24,768 nucleotides of DNA from Firmicutes bacterium UBA5486 (GTDB lineage: Bacteria; Bacillota; UBA4882; UBA10575): assembly GCA_002427045.1 (NCBI GenBank), contig DIPO01000012.1, positions 1 to 24,768 on the forward strand, read 5' to 3'. Positions 8,480-16,459 of the stretch are shown here, piece by piece. A program made the translations under genes and the position numbers. Numbering within the stretch: position 1 is the first letter of the stretch; each line of letters begins with the position of its first letter. The notes under the pieces are model-generated. The model was not told the origin of the DNA, did no database searches, and saw only the letters and a program-made list of their open reading frames with translations.

Positions 8480-8492
8480 CAACAACCCCTCC

Positions 8493-9059
8493 TTAAAGTT
8501 CCCATAAATTCTTGTTACTAGTAGATATGGCCAGTACACCAGCTTTCAATAATTCAATAATCTCCCCTTTGGTGCTGATCATTCCACCTGCAATAATTGG
8601 TATCTGGCAAAAACTCTTTATCTCTGGAATAACTTTCGGGATAATTCCTGGCATTACTTCAATAAAATCCGGCTGATTGGCCTGAATCATCTTTAGACCG
8701 GTTTGTATCGAGAGGGAATCCAAAATAAATAGACGTTGAATAGTGCTGAGGCCAATTTGTTTGGTGTATTGTATTAAATTTGTTTTAGTAGTAATTATTC
8801 CAGCGGGGTTAATTTCTGATTTAATAAACTCAACAGCTGTTGGATCTTTACTCAAACCGGAAACCATATCCAAATGGATAAAGGCCTTTTTCTGCCGGGC
8901 TTTTATCTTTTCAACTCTTTCTTTCAAGTTGCATAGCGTAGCATCCAAAAGAAAAATTATTTTTGCTGATGAAGAAAGTGCTACTGCTAAATCATGTTCA
9001 TCCCTAACAGCTGCTATGATCGGATATGCTTCAAAATAATCAAGTAACTTGGTGCCCAA
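8493..9059 (-). CDS. glpP: GlpP, glycerol 3-phosphate-responsive antiterminator
   Basis: GlpP proteins are TIM-barrel RNA-binding antiterminators that, with glycerol 3-phosphate, allow read-through of leader terminators of glp genes. This 188-aa copy has the full family pattern: PIIAAVRDEHDL, HLDMVSGLSKDP, GIITTKTNLI, IQRLFILDSLS, PDFIEVMPGIIPKVI, PIIAGGMIS and the ending LAISTSNKNLWEL. The start is TTG at 9059, with AGGTGG about seven bases upstream and no better ATG nearby. It heads the operon. Its 168-bp leader holds an AT-rich inverted repeat (9201-9221) but no clear terminator hairpin. The best visible GlpP target is therefore the hairpin downstream of glpK at 6886-6938. Confidence 0.93.
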   Translation of the reverse strand: MGTKLLDYFEAYPIIAAVRDEHDLAVALSSSAKIIFLLDATLCNLKERVEKIKARQKKAFIHLDMVSGLSKDPTAVEFIKSEINPAGIITTKTNLIQYTKQIGLSTIQRLFILDSLSIQTGLKMIQANQPDFIEVMPGIIPKVIPEIKSFCQIPIIAGGMISTKGEIIELLKAGVLAISTSNKNLWEL

Positions 9060-9227
9060 ATTTAACCACCTAACCTTTCCAAAGTTCGTACATCAGCGTA
9101 TCCGCAATCCTCGTTGGCTCAGAATTTATCTAGGAAAAAGTGAATTTTAAGAGAAAGGATCATTAAGATCTGAATAAGGGTAGAAAAGTTTAATTAATAA
9201 TTCAAATATTAAAATATTGAAACGGTA

Positions 9228-10241
9228 TTAACTCCTTTTTTTACAACTTTTCCTAATAACTAACTCGCTAGGGATCAAAACTTTCTTTGGGATTACCCGT
9301 CCCTTATAAATTCTCTCTTTCAACAGGTCAATTGCAGTTAAAGCCATAAAGCTGATGTGTACTCTGATTGTGGTTAATGGTGGGATTAAAAATTTAGAAG
9401 TAACAAGGTCATTAAAACCAATGATACTCATCTCATTTGGTACATTGATCTTCGCTTCGTGCAGGGCTCTTAGAGCACCAGTCGCCATGGTATCATTAGC
9501 AATCAAAAAAGCAGTAGGTAATTTATGCCCTTGGAGGGCTTGATTGAGAACGCTGTAACCTTCTTGATGGGAAATTTTATTGCCAGTATAGATGTAGTCA
9601 GGATTGAATAATTGATATTCCTCCATGATTGATATAAACTCTTTCTTCCGATTATCAATGGTTTTTTCTTTATAGTCTCCAACTACTGAGCCGCCAATAA
9701 AGCCGATTTCAGTATGGCCCAATTGTATTAGATATTGGATTGCTTCTGTAATTCCCAGTCTAAAATTAATGGTTACAGAATCATAAATTTTCTCTTGGGG
9801 AGAGGAGTCTACAAACACAATATTATTCGTATAAGTAGAAAGCTCTTCAATCTCCTCATTGCTAAATTTACCAATAGCAATGATCCCATCTACATTATTA
9901 ATCATAACCTGGTATTTATCATTAATCTTACTAATTTTAAAGGTGCTGATATTTGCTTGGGCACATTCTTTTTCAATAGTCGTCATAAGATAAAGGTAGT
10001 AGGGGTCATCAAGGAGTTCGACCTCTGAATACCAATCTAATACTCCAATGTTTAATGTGGTTTTTTTGGCTTTATTCCTTTTTCGTTCACGTACAGTGAC
10101 ATATTCTAATTCTTCAGCAATTTTTAAGATGCGAACCTTAGTTTCAGAGGATACAGATAAAGTCGTGTCATGATTAAGTACCCTAGAAACAGTTGCCGGA
10201 GAAACTCCTGCTTTTTTAGCAATTTCTTTTATTGTAGCCAT
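9228..10241 (-). CDS. LacI/GalR-family transcriptional regulator
   Basis: A 337-aa repressor with an N-terminal LacI helix-turn-helix (ATIKEIAKKAGVSPATVSRV, residues 2-21, then the LNH hinge-side motif). The periplasmic-binding-like effector domain carries VDGIIAIG, GHTEIGFIGG, AFLIANDTMATGALRAL and IIGFNDL. It is divergent from the ABC importer and GH2 genes, so the likely role is control of that locus, with a galactoside or galactobiose as inducer; the arrangement resembles ganR of Bacillus. The effector is inferred from context only. The start is ATG at 10241 with AGGGATGA upstream. The last residues are basic (SCKKRS). Confidence 0.93.
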   Translation of the reverse strand: MATIKEIAKKAGVSPATVSRVLNHDTTLSVSSETKVRILKIAEELEYVTVRERKRNKAKKTTLNIGVLDWYSEVELLDDPYYLYLMTTIEKECAQANISTFKISKINDKYQVMINNVDGIIAIGKFSNEEIEELSTYTNNIVFVDSSPQEKIYDSVTINFRLGITEAIQYLIQLGHTEIGFIGGSVVGDYKEKTIDNRKKEFISIMEEYQLFNPDYIYTGNKISHQEGYSVLNQALQGHKLPTAFLIANDTMATGALRALHEAKINVPNEMSIIGFNDLVTSKFLIPPLTTIRVHISFMALTAIDLLKERIYKGRVIPKKVLIPSELVIRKSCKKRS

Positions 10242-10283
10242 TACATTATCATCCCTATCATAATTAAACTGACATTTAAACCA

Positions 10284-10289
10284 ATTATA
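10284..10289 (-). promoter_or_regulatory. Candidate -10 box (TATAAT) for the LacI-family gene
   Basis: Reading the minus strand, a perfect TATAAT lies about 42 bases before the ATG at 10241, which would give a leader of roughly 35 nt. The sequence 16-17 bp further upstream (TTAATT) is only a weak -35. The position is plausible, but strength and exact start are unknown. Confidence 0.4.
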
Positions 10290-10344
10290 ATTAATAATGC
10301 ACTCAAATTAAGGCGACTAGTTGTTTAATAATGATTTAAAAGCT

Positions 10345-10361
10345 AAATGTTAGAAACATTT
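10345..10361. promoter_or_regulatory. Candidate operator palindrome in the divergent intergenic region
   Basis: AAATGTT and AACATTT form a 17-bp palindrome with a 3-bp centre (AGA), about 56 bases upstream of the lacI-type -10. A shorter palindrome GTAAAATTTAC lies at 10450-10460. Either could bind the LacI-family regulator, though typical LacI operators have a central CG and these do not. The rest of 10242-10800 holds no gene: it contains two palindromic repeats, phased TTTAGTAAAA copies and the ABC promoter, listed separately. Confidence 0.3.
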
Positions 10362-10370
10362 ATTATGCAT

Positions 10371-10430
10371 TTAAGGAATTGCATAATTGCCCTAAACATA
10401 TTATTTAAAACTAATTATGCAATTCTTTAA
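10371..10430. repeat. Dispersed palindromic repeat, copy A
   Basis: Arms TTAAGGAATTGCATAATT (10371-10388) and its near-perfect inverse AATTATGCAATTCTTTAA (10413-10430) pair at 17 of 18 positions around a 24-nt AT-rich loop. Each end carries TTAA. The same arms recur at 10711-10765 and 16290-16388, with partial copies near 18660 and 21068. The sequence shows a family; its function, whether mobile remnant or RNA/DNA structure, is unknown. Confidence 0.75.
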
Positions 10431-10445
10431 TTTATTATAATCTAT

Positions 10446-10691
10446 CTTAGTAAAATTTACAACTGTTTTTAGTAAAAGTTTAGTAATGCAAAACCTAATA
10501 TTACTTTTATAAAAGAAAATACTGTTACTTTTTTAATAATAAATGTTAAAAATAGAGATAAAAACCCTAGTTATAACTGGTAAATGATAATATTGCAAAG
10601 CAAACACAACATAAAAAGAGTAAATAAGTATAATAAATATTTAGTAAAACTTATTGACATTTAGTAAAATATCATTTAATATTTAGTTGCA
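10446..10691 (+). promoter_or_regulatory. Phased direct repeats TTTAGTAAAA across the ABC operon promoter
   Basis: Exact copies of TTTAGTAAAA start at 10468, 10640 and 10660. CTTAGTAAAA starts at 10446, and partial copies start at 10479 (TTTAGTAATG) and 10682 (TTTAGTTGCA). Spacings are 22, 11, 20 and 22 bp, close to whole helical turns, so the copies face the same side of the DNA. One copy sits directly before the -35 box and another inside the spacer of the promoter. Such arrays usually bind a cooperative regulator on direct repeats; no partner protein is identified. Confidence 0.5.
10654..10682 (+). promoter_or_regulatory. Sigma-A type promoter of the sugar ABC operon
   Basis: The -35 TTGACA (10654-10659) and -10 TAATAT (10677-10682) are separated by 17 bp. 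The predicted start of transcription is near 10690, giving a leader of about 110 nt before the GTG start at 10801. That leader contains palindromic repeat copy C. A TTTAGTAAAA repeat occupies part of the spacer. Confidence 0.75.
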
Positions 10692-10708
10692 ACCATTATT
10701 ATCCATAG

Positions 10709-10768
10709 TAAAGGAATTGCATAATTGGTTGAGTGTGAAATGTGAGATAGGTAATTATGCAGTTCACT
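10709..10768 (+). repeat. Dispersed palindromic repeat, copy C, in the ABC operon 5' leader
   Basis: The left arm AAGGAATTGCATAATT (10711-10726) is identical to copy A. The right arm AATTATGCAGTTC (10753-10765) pairs with it at 12 of 13 positions. The 26-nt loop (10727-10752) is unrelated to that of copy A. The repeat lies between the predicted transcription start (about 10690) and the ribosome site (10787), so it would fold in the mRNA leader. Confidence 0.7.
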
Positions 10769-10800
10769 CAGGTGATAAGTTAAAAAAGGAGGAAACAGTA

Positions 10801-12075
10801 GTGAAAAGGTTATTTTCTATGCTTTTGGTCGTTTGTGTTTTGTTTTCTATCTTTGGAGTAACTGTAATGGCTGGGGGGAAATCCGGCAAGATTACAATTT
10901 GGGCATGGGATCCTAACTTTAATGTCCCGGTAATGGCTGAAGCAAAAGCAAGGTACCAAAAGATTAACCCTAGTGTAGAAATTGAGATTGTTGAAATGGC
11001 TAAGGCTGATGTGGAGCAAAAACTCAATACGGTGCTGGCTTCAGGAATGAAAGAGGGATTACCGGATATTGTCTTGATTGAAGATTATAATGCTCAAAAA
11101 TATTTACAAGCATATCCCGGCGCTTTTGCGGACCTAACTAAAAAAATTAATCACAAAGAATTTGCAAGCTATAAAAATGAATTAATGACTTTAAAGAGGA
11201 AAATTTACGGAGTGCCGTTTGATTCAGGCGTGAGCGCACTGTTTTACAGGAGGGACATTTTAGCGGAAGCGGGCTATGAACCTGCTGATCTTAATAACAT
11301 AACATGGGATCAATTTATCGAAATTGGTAAGCAAGTTAAGAAAAAGACAGGTAAGGCAATGATAGCATTTGATGCTGCAGATGGTGGATTGATGAGAATT
11401 ATGATGCAATCTGCCGGAGAGTGGTACTTTGATAAGAATGATAATCCTAATATCGTCAATAATGAGGTAATTAAGGAAGGATATATTGCTTATAAAAAGA
11501 TTGTAGATTCAGGAATAATTAAAAAAACTAGTGGCTGGAATGAATGGGTGGCTTCATTTAATAAAGGGGAGACAGCGTCAGTGATTACCGGCTGTTGGAT
11601 TATTGGTTCGATTAAGGCAGAAAAGAGCCAGTCAGGTAAGTGGGCTGCTGCTCCAACCCCTAGATTAAATTTGAAATCTTCCGTTAATTATTCAAATTTA
11701 GGTGGTTCAAGTTGGTATGTGATCGAAAAATCAAAGAATCGGGCAGTGGCTGAAGATTTTCTTAAAACAATTTTTGCTGCTGATCAAGATTTCTACCAAA
11801 AAATTCTGGTTGAACAGGGTGCAGTAGGAACATATTTACCTTCACAAGATGGGGTAGCCTATACTAAACCTGATCAGTTTTTTGGTGGGCAGAAAATCTT
11901 TTCTGATTTTTCTACCTGGATGAGGAAAATTCCTCCGGTTAATTATGGTTTATTTACCTATGAGGCGGATGCAGCATTAATGGCTGTAATGCCGGATTAC
12001 TTAGCAGGTAAGATTGATGTTGAAACAGCTCTTAAGAAAGCTGAAGAACAACTGAAGAATCAGATCGATTTTTAA
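10801..12075 (+). CDS. Sugar ABC transporter substrate-binding protein
   Basis: A 424-aa extracellular solute-binding protein of the family 1/MalE-like class, which captures oligosaccharides and hands them to the membrane permeases. The start is GTG at 10801, eight bases after AAGGAGG. The upstream in-frame ATG-like region lies partly in the leader repeat and is not used. The N-terminus is a Sec signal peptide (VKRLFSMLLVV...) with probable cleavage after VMA. No lipobox cysteine is evident, so anchoring is unclear. Family landmarks are GKITIWAWDP, LPDIVLIEDYNAQ, a YGVPFDSGVSALFYRRDIL stretch, FNKGETASVITGCW and GGSSWYVIEKSKN. The neighbouring permeases and GH2 enzyme suggest import of beta-galacto-oligosaccharides. 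Confidence 0.92.
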   Translation: MKRLFSMLLVVCVLFSIFGVTVMAGGKSGKITIWAWDPNFNVPVMAEAKARYQKINPSVEIEIVEMAKADVEQKLNTVLASGMKEGLPDIVLIEDYNAQKYLQAYPGAFADLTKKINHKEFASYKNELMTLKRKIYGVPFDSGVSALFYRRDILAEAGYEPADLNNITWDQFIEIGKQVKKKTGKAMIAFDAADGGLMRIMMQSAGEWYFDKNDNPNIVNNEVIKEGYIAYKKIVDSGIIKKTSGWNEWVASFNKGETASVITGCWIIGSIKAEKSQSGKWAAAPTPRLNLKSSVNYSNLGGSSWYVIEKSKNRAVAEDFLKTIFAADQDFYQKILVEQGAVGTYLPSQDGVAYTKPDQFFGGQKIFSDFSTWMRKIPPVNYGLFTYEADAALMAVMPDYLAGKIDVETALKKAEEQLKNQIDF

Positions 12076-12108
12076 AGTGACAAGTTACGAAATTTTGGGG
12101 CAGTAAGT

Positions 12109-12148
12109 AAAGAGGAATAATACTGGAAATTAGGTATTATTCCTCTTT
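12109..12148 (+). terminator. Intercistronic stem-loop after the binding-protein gene
   Basis: Arms of 15 bp (12109-12123 and 12134-12148) pair perfectly around a 10-nt loop and are followed by a very short T-run (TTTT including the stem). In sugar ABC operons such a hairpin between binding protein and permease stabilises the first cistron or partly ends transcription, giving more binding protein than permease. The weak T-tract favours partial rather than full termination. Confidence 0.65.
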
Positions 12149-12171
12149 TAAAAAAGAAAAGGTGAAAACTT

Positions 12172-13107
12172 ATGATGGAAAATACGACCAGGCTACCGAG
12201 TCAGGATAGAGAAAAAAGGCATATTTCTGCAAAAAACAAATATGGTTGGTTCTTTATCTCTTTTCCAGTAATTATTCTTGCCGTTTTCATGCTCTATCCG
12301 ATCATCAGTTCGTTATTTTTGTCGACAATGTCTTCAAGGGGTATGATTCAAAAATTTGTTGGTTTGAGAAATTATGTGAAACTGCTAAAAGATACCGTGT
12401 TTTTACAAGCATTAAAAAATACCTTTATCTTTTTTATTATCCAAGTTCCGATTATGCTTTTTCTGGCTTTAATCATTGCCTCGCTATTAAATGATAAATC
12501 AATTAAATTTAGAGGACTTTTCCGGACAGGGATCTTTCTCCCGGCGGTTACTTCTTTAGTTACGTATGCTTTACTATTTAAAATGATGTTCAGCTTGGAT
12601 GGGCTTATTAATAAATTTCTTTTGGCTATTCATTTAATCAGTGAGCCAATTCCATGGCTGATGGATCCATTCTGGGCTAAAATTACGGTTATGATTGCTA
12701 TGACCTGGCGATGGACAGGATATAATATGATTTTCTATCTTTCCGGATTGCAAAATATCCCTGATGAACTTTATGAAGCAGCAGAAATTGATGGAGCAAA
12801 TAAACTTAGGCAATTTAGGTTTATTACTGTCCCCATGCTCAAACCAATTATTCTATTTACGGCTATTACCTCAACGATTGGTACTTTACAATTATTTGAT
12901 GAGCCGATGAGTTTTTCCTCTGGTGGAGTTACTGCAGCTACTATTGGGCCTGGAAATTCACTTTTGACGATGTCGGTCTACATTTATAATTTATGCTTCA
13001 AATATATGCCCAATTTCGGGTATGCTGCTACTGTAGCCTATGTTATCGTGATCTTGGTTGCAATTCTTGCAATCATCCAATTTAAATTGGCAGGTGATAA
13101 GAGATGA
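12172..13107 (+). CDS. Sugar ABC transporter permease, MalF/UgpA type
   Basis: A 311-aa inner-membrane permease with a basic N-terminal tail and about six hydrophobic segments. The first spans about 24-45 (WFFISFPVIILAVFMLYP). The cytoplasmic EAA loop DELYEAAEIDGANKLRQFR (198-216), followed by FITVPMLKP, is the contact point for the ATPase subunit. The segment FVGLRNYVKLL is typical of the family. ATG 12172 or 12175 may be used, with AAAAGGTG upstream. It overlaps the next permease by an ATGA junction. No ATPase gene is in the operon, so a shared MsmX-type ATPase is expected elsewhere. Confidence 0.93.
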   Translation: MMENTTRLPSQDREKRHISAKNKYGWFFISFPVIILAVFMLYPIISSLFLSTMSSRGMIQKFVGLRNYVKLLKDTVFLQALKNTFIFFIIQVPIMLFLALIIASLLNDKSIKFRGLFRTGIFLPAVTSLVTYALLFKMMFSLDGLINKFLLAIHLISEPIPWLMDPFWAKITVMIAMTWRWTGYNMIFYLSGLQNIPDELYEAAEIDGANKLRQFRFITVPMLKPIILFTAITSTIGTLQLFDEPMSFSSGGVTAATIGPGNSLLTMSVYIYNLCFKYMPNFGYAATVAYVIVILVAILAIIQFKLAGDKR

Positions 13108-13916
13108 GAAAAAGTCTCAAAAAAATATTGCAATATGCTTTTCTTATCGCTGCGTTTGTAGTTGCTGTTTTCCCGTTTTACTGGATGGTGGTGGGTGCGA
13201 CTAATAGTGCGGTGGAGATTGTCAAGGGGAAAATAACTTTTGGTAATCAATTGGGCAAGAACTTTAAAACCCTTTTTGCGGAGTATGATGTTGCCCGGAT
13301 ATTCTTTAATTCGTGCAAAGTAGCAATTCTAACAGTCATTGGACAATTAATTATTTCCTCGATGGGAGGTTATGGTTTTGAGCTTTTTGCTTCAAAGGCT
13401 CGAGACAAAATCTATGGGATAGTAATGATGACCATGATGGTTCCTTTTGCAGCATTAATGATTCCACTTTTCCGATTAATTGTCAGATTTAATTTGCTTG
13501 ACTCACATCTGGGGTTGATCTTAACCTCTTTAACCTCAGTCTTTCTTATCTTTTTTTTCCGACAAAGCTTTAAATCATTTCCTAAAGAGATTATTCAAGC
13601 CGCGCGAGTGGATGGTGCAGGAGAATTTAGGATCTTCTATTCAATAGTTGTGCCTTCAATGAAAGCAACCTATGCTGCGGCGGCGATCTATTCCTTTATG
13701 ACCAGCTGGAATGCTTATATGTGGCCATTGATTGTTTTACAAAGCAATCAGAAGAAGACGATGCAACTACTAATCTCTACGATGTCTTCAGCCTATTTTC
13801 CTGAGTATGGTGTGATTATGGCAGCGATTCTAATCTCAACACTGCCGATGATTATTATCTTTTTTGGTTTGCAAAGTTATTTTGTACAAGGGATTACCGG
13901 ATCATTAAAACAGTGA
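13104..13916 (+). CDS. Sugar ABC transporter permease, MalG/UgpE type
   Basis: The second, 270-aa permease of the importer. It begins in the ATGA overlap with the first permease. Landmarks are an N-terminal membrane segment with AVFPFYWMVVGATNS, then FFNSCKVAILTV, MVPFAALMIPLFRL and the EAA loop IIQAARVDGAGEFRIFYSIV (163-182). The fourth membrane region follows with SWNAYMWPLIVL. It pairs with the MalF-type protein to form the channel. The GH2 gene starts 13 bp downstream after an AGGAGA site, so all four genes form one operon. Confidence 0.93.
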   Translation: MRKSLKKILQYAFLIAAFVVAVFPFYWMVVGATNSAVEIVKGKITFGNQLGKNFKTLFAEYDVARIFFNSCKVAILTVIGQLIISSMGGYGFELFASKARDKIYGIVMMTMMVPFAALMIPLFRLIVRFNLLDSHLGLILTSLTSVFLIFFFRQSFKSFPKEIIQAARVDGAGEFRIFYSIVVPSMKATYAAAAIYSFMTSWNAYMWPLIVLQSNQKKTMQLLISTMSSAYFPEYGVIMAAILISTLPMIIIFFGLQSYFVQGITGSLKQ

Positions 13917-13929
13917 TAGGAGACAACTA

Positions 13930-16179
13930 ATGAGAAAAATAATTGAGATTAATAATGGATGGTATTACAAACCAGAATACAAGTGTGGCTTGGAGCGGGA
14001 GAATGATGTACAGGGATTTGAAAGGGTAAACTTACCGCATACAAATATAGAATTGCCTTATAATTACTTTGATGAACGGAGCTATCAATTCCAATCTTGC
14101 TATAAATACCCACTAAATATTCCTGGAAAATATAAGGATAAAATAATATACCTTCATTTTGAAGGGGTCATGGCTTACGCTCGTGTCTACTTAAATGGTA
14201 ATTTTCTTGGCGAACATAAAGGAGGGTATACACCTTTTAATATTAGAATTGATGATGCCTATCACTTTGAAGCGGAAACAAATATGCTAACAGTGGTAGT
14301 CGATTCCACCGAATTAGAAGAAATACCACCTTTTGGAGGACAGATCGATTATCTGACTTATGGTGGGATTTACCGTGAAGTGAGCTTGGGTATATATGAT
14401 GCTCTTTTTATTAAAAATATTAAGGTTGAAACAGAAGACATATTGGAACCGGAAAAAAGCTTAAAAGTTAAGGTGTTCTTAGAAAATATGCGTCAGGTAA
14501 CCGGGAATGGTTTGTTTCGGATTGCAATTATAGAAACAGGTGGCAAGGAGATTCATGCTCAAACATTTAATACTCAGATTGACCAGGAAGATAAGATTCA
14601 TAATTTTACTATAAAAGGTCTGGAAAACATTAATTTGTGGAGCGTTGATAATCCTAATTTATATAAAATTTCAGTGCAGTTTACTATTAATGATTATACT
14701 GATGAATATATTGACCGAATCGGTTTTCGTAAAGCTAAATTTAAGGAAGATGGTTTTTATTTAAATGGTAACAAACTGAAACTAATTGGTTTAAATAGGC
14801 ATCAGTCTTTTCCTTATGTAGGCTACGCTATGCCTAAACGGGTACAAGAAAGAGATGCCGAAATCCTAAAAAATGAGTTGCATCTTAATATGGTGCGGAC
14901 TTCTCATTATCCTCAATCACCACATTTTTTACGTAAATGTGATGAACTTGGGCTATTGGTTTTTGAAGAGATCCCTGGATGGCAACATCTTGGTAATACA
15001 AAATGGAAAGAAATTGCAAAAGAAAACCTTAGGGAGATGATTGAACGGGATTGGAACCATCCGTCTATTGTTATTTGGGGAGTCAGGATTAATGAATCGG
15101 AAGATGATGATGAGTTCTATACCGAGACCAATCAAATAGCCCGGCAATTAGATCCTACCCGTCAGACTGGAGGAGTGAGATACATTACCCGAAGCAATCT
15201 TCTGGAAGATGTGTATACCTTTAATGATTTTATCCATGATGGAGTGAGAAAACCTCTGCGAACCCAGTGCGAGGTTACGGGGTTAGATTATAAAGTCCCT
15301 TATTTAGTAACGGAGTTTAATGGCCACATGTATCCAACCAAACGGTTTGACCAGGAAGAAAGGCAAATGGAACATTCTCTCCGTCATTTACGGGTTCTAA
15401 ATGCAGCCGGCCTGGATGATTCGATCTCCGGAACTATTGGCTGGTGTGCTTTTGATTATAATACGCATAAAGATTTTGGGTCTGGTGATCGTATTTGTTA
15501 TCATGGAGTTATGGATATGTTCCGGATACCTAAATTTGCTTCTTATGTATATAAGTCACAGATCTCGCCGGAAATTGAACCAGTCTTGGAACCTGTAACT
15601 TTTTGGGCCCGAGGAGAACGAAATATTGGCGGGGTAATACCGCTGGTTATTTATACGAACTGTGAGTGTATTCAGCTCCAATTTGGTAAAGAGAAAATCA
15701 AGGAAAAGATATATCCAAGAAGAGATGAATATAAAGGGGTTTTATATCCACCTATTATTATTGATTATTCAGTAATAAGTCCTGAGATTGCGGGTTCTTG
15801 GGGATTAACTTGGGAAGATGCGGTTATAACAGGATACTATCAAGATCAGGTGGTTATAGAAAAAAGGTTAAGCAAGAATCCGCTTCCATCCGAATTATTT
15901 GTAGCTGCAGATGACTTGGTATTAGATTCTTCCCAGAAGGATGCGACTAGGATTGTAATTAAAATCCTGGATCAGTATGGAAATTTACTCCCATTTATTG
16001 ATGAGATTATTAAATTGGAATTGAACGGCCCTGGCCGCTTACAGGGGCCAAAAGAAGTGGTGGTAAAAGGAGGCGCAATAGCGTTCTGGGTTGAAACAAT
16101 AAATGAAACTGGTATTATTGATGTAACTATCCATTCACAATCTTTAGGAGAGAAGTCGGTAAGAATAGAAGTAAAATAA
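13930..16179 (+). CDS. GH2 family glycoside hydrolase, probable beta-galactosidase
   Basis: A 749-aa cytoplasmic enzyme; no signal peptide is visible. The N-terminal jelly-roll sugar-binding domain (about 1-170) has VNLPHT and FEGVMAYARVYLNGNFLGEH. An Ig-like domain (about 180-275) follows. The TIM barrel begins near GFRKAKFKEDGFYLNGNK and contains LIGLNRHQ, MVRTSHYPQ, WNHPSIVIWGVRINES (predicted acid/base E389) and LVTEFNGH (predicted nucleophile E462). The C-terminal beta domains include a Big-like stretch near 650-749. The acid/base motif reads WGVRINE rather than the classical WSLGNE, which defines a distinct GH2 subgroup. Context with LacI and an importer suggests hydrolysis of imported beta-galactosides; beta-glucuronidase or beta-mannosidase activity cannot be excluded. 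A terminator follows at 16245-16283. Confidence 0.88.
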   Translation: MRKIIEINNGWYYKPEYKCGLERENDVQGFERVNLPHTNIELPYNYFDERSYQFQSCYKYPLNIPGKYKDKIIYLHFEGVMAYARVYLNGNFLGEHKGGYTPFNIRIDDAYHFEAETNMLTVVVDSTELEEIPPFGGQIDYLTYGGIYREVSLGIYDALFIKNIKVETEDILEPEKSLKVKVFLENMRQVTGNGLFRIAIIETGGKEIHAQTFNTQIDQEDKIHNFTIKGLENINLWSVDNPNLYKISVQFTINDYTDEYIDRIGFRKAKFKEDGFYLNGNKLKLIGLNRHQSFPYVGYAMPKRVQERDAEILKNELHLNMVRTSHYPQSPHFLRKCDELGLLVFEEIPGWQHLGNTKWKEIAKENLREMIERDWNHPSIVIWGVRINESEDDDEFYTETNQIARQLDPTRQTGGVRYITRSNLLEDVYTFNDFIHDGVRKPLRTQCEVTGLDYKVPYLVTEFNGHMYPTKRFDQEERQMEHSLRHLRVLNAAGLDDSISGTIGWCAFDYNTHKDFGSGDRICYHGVMDMFRIPKFASYVYKSQISPEIEPVLEPVTFWARGERNIGGVIPLVIYTNCECIQLQFGKEKIKEKIYPRRDEYKGVLYPPIIIDYSVISPEIAGSWGLTWEDAVITGYYQDQVVIEKRLSKNPLPSELFVAADDLVLDSSQKDATRIVIKILDQYGNLLPFIDEIIKLELNGPGRLQGPKEVVVKGGAIAFWVETINETGIIDVTIHSQSLGEKSVRIEVK

Positions 16180-16244
16180 GCAAGAGAGGGCTGGTTCGCG
16201 TTATTTGGAGTACAGTTAGATGAATAGTAAGCAGACAAAATTTT

Positions 16245-16283
16245 AAAAATGGCCAGCGTATCTTTATTACCCTGGCCATTTTT
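16245..16283. terminator. Terminator after the sugar operon
   Basis: AAAAATGGCCAG (16245-16256) and CTGGCCATTTTT (16272-16283) form a perfect 12-bp stem with a 15-nt loop. A-tracts on one side and T-tracts on the other allow use on both strands. It lies 65 bp after the GH2 stop. The gap 16180-16512 holds this hairpin, a palindromic repeat copy and a candidate promoter, but no gene. Confidence 0.85.
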
Positions 16284-16289
16284 CAACAG

Positions 16290-16388
16290 AGAGAATTGTA
16301 TAATACATCTTGTAGCTTGTTGCTTATTACTTGTGGGAATTAAATAATTATCCCAAATATCTATTTAAATAATTATGCAATTCTTTAG
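16290..16388. repeat. Dispersed palindromic repeat, copy E (long form)
   Basis: The left arm GAGAATTGTATAAT (16291-16304) and the right arm AATTATGCAATTCTTTA (16371-16387) are the arms of copy A, with one change in the left arm. Between them lies a smaller hairpin, TGGGA...TCCCA (16334-16355), whose inner part GAATTAAATAATT again resembles the arm (11 of 13). The copy therefore looks like a nested or duplicated element of about 99 bp. Confidence 0.6.
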
Positions 16389-16453
16389 GATGTCAATTAT
16401 ATTATAAAAAAATAGTGGAATGGGAGGTAAATTAATCCATAAATAGAAGCATA

Positions 16454-16459
16454 TATAAT
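16454..16459 (+). promoter_or_regulatory. Candidate -10 box for the alpha/beta hydrolase gene
   Basis: A perfect TATAAT lies 54 bases before the ATG at 16513. The sequence 16 bp upstream (TTAATC) is a weak -35. A leader of about 45 nt would follow, ending in AAGGAGA. Another AT-rich -10-like sequence lies near 16400, just after repeat copy E, so the true start is uncertain. Confidence 0.35.

Noticed and set aside
8480..8539. Longer glpK start giving 519 aa
   Set aside because: The added residues overlap glpP and the AAGGAGG site; a TTG at 8479 gives the normal GlpK length.
9210..9230. Possible catabolite-response element near GAAACGGTATTAA
   Set aside because: The CG lies one base out of register for the cre consensus, so it does not fit.
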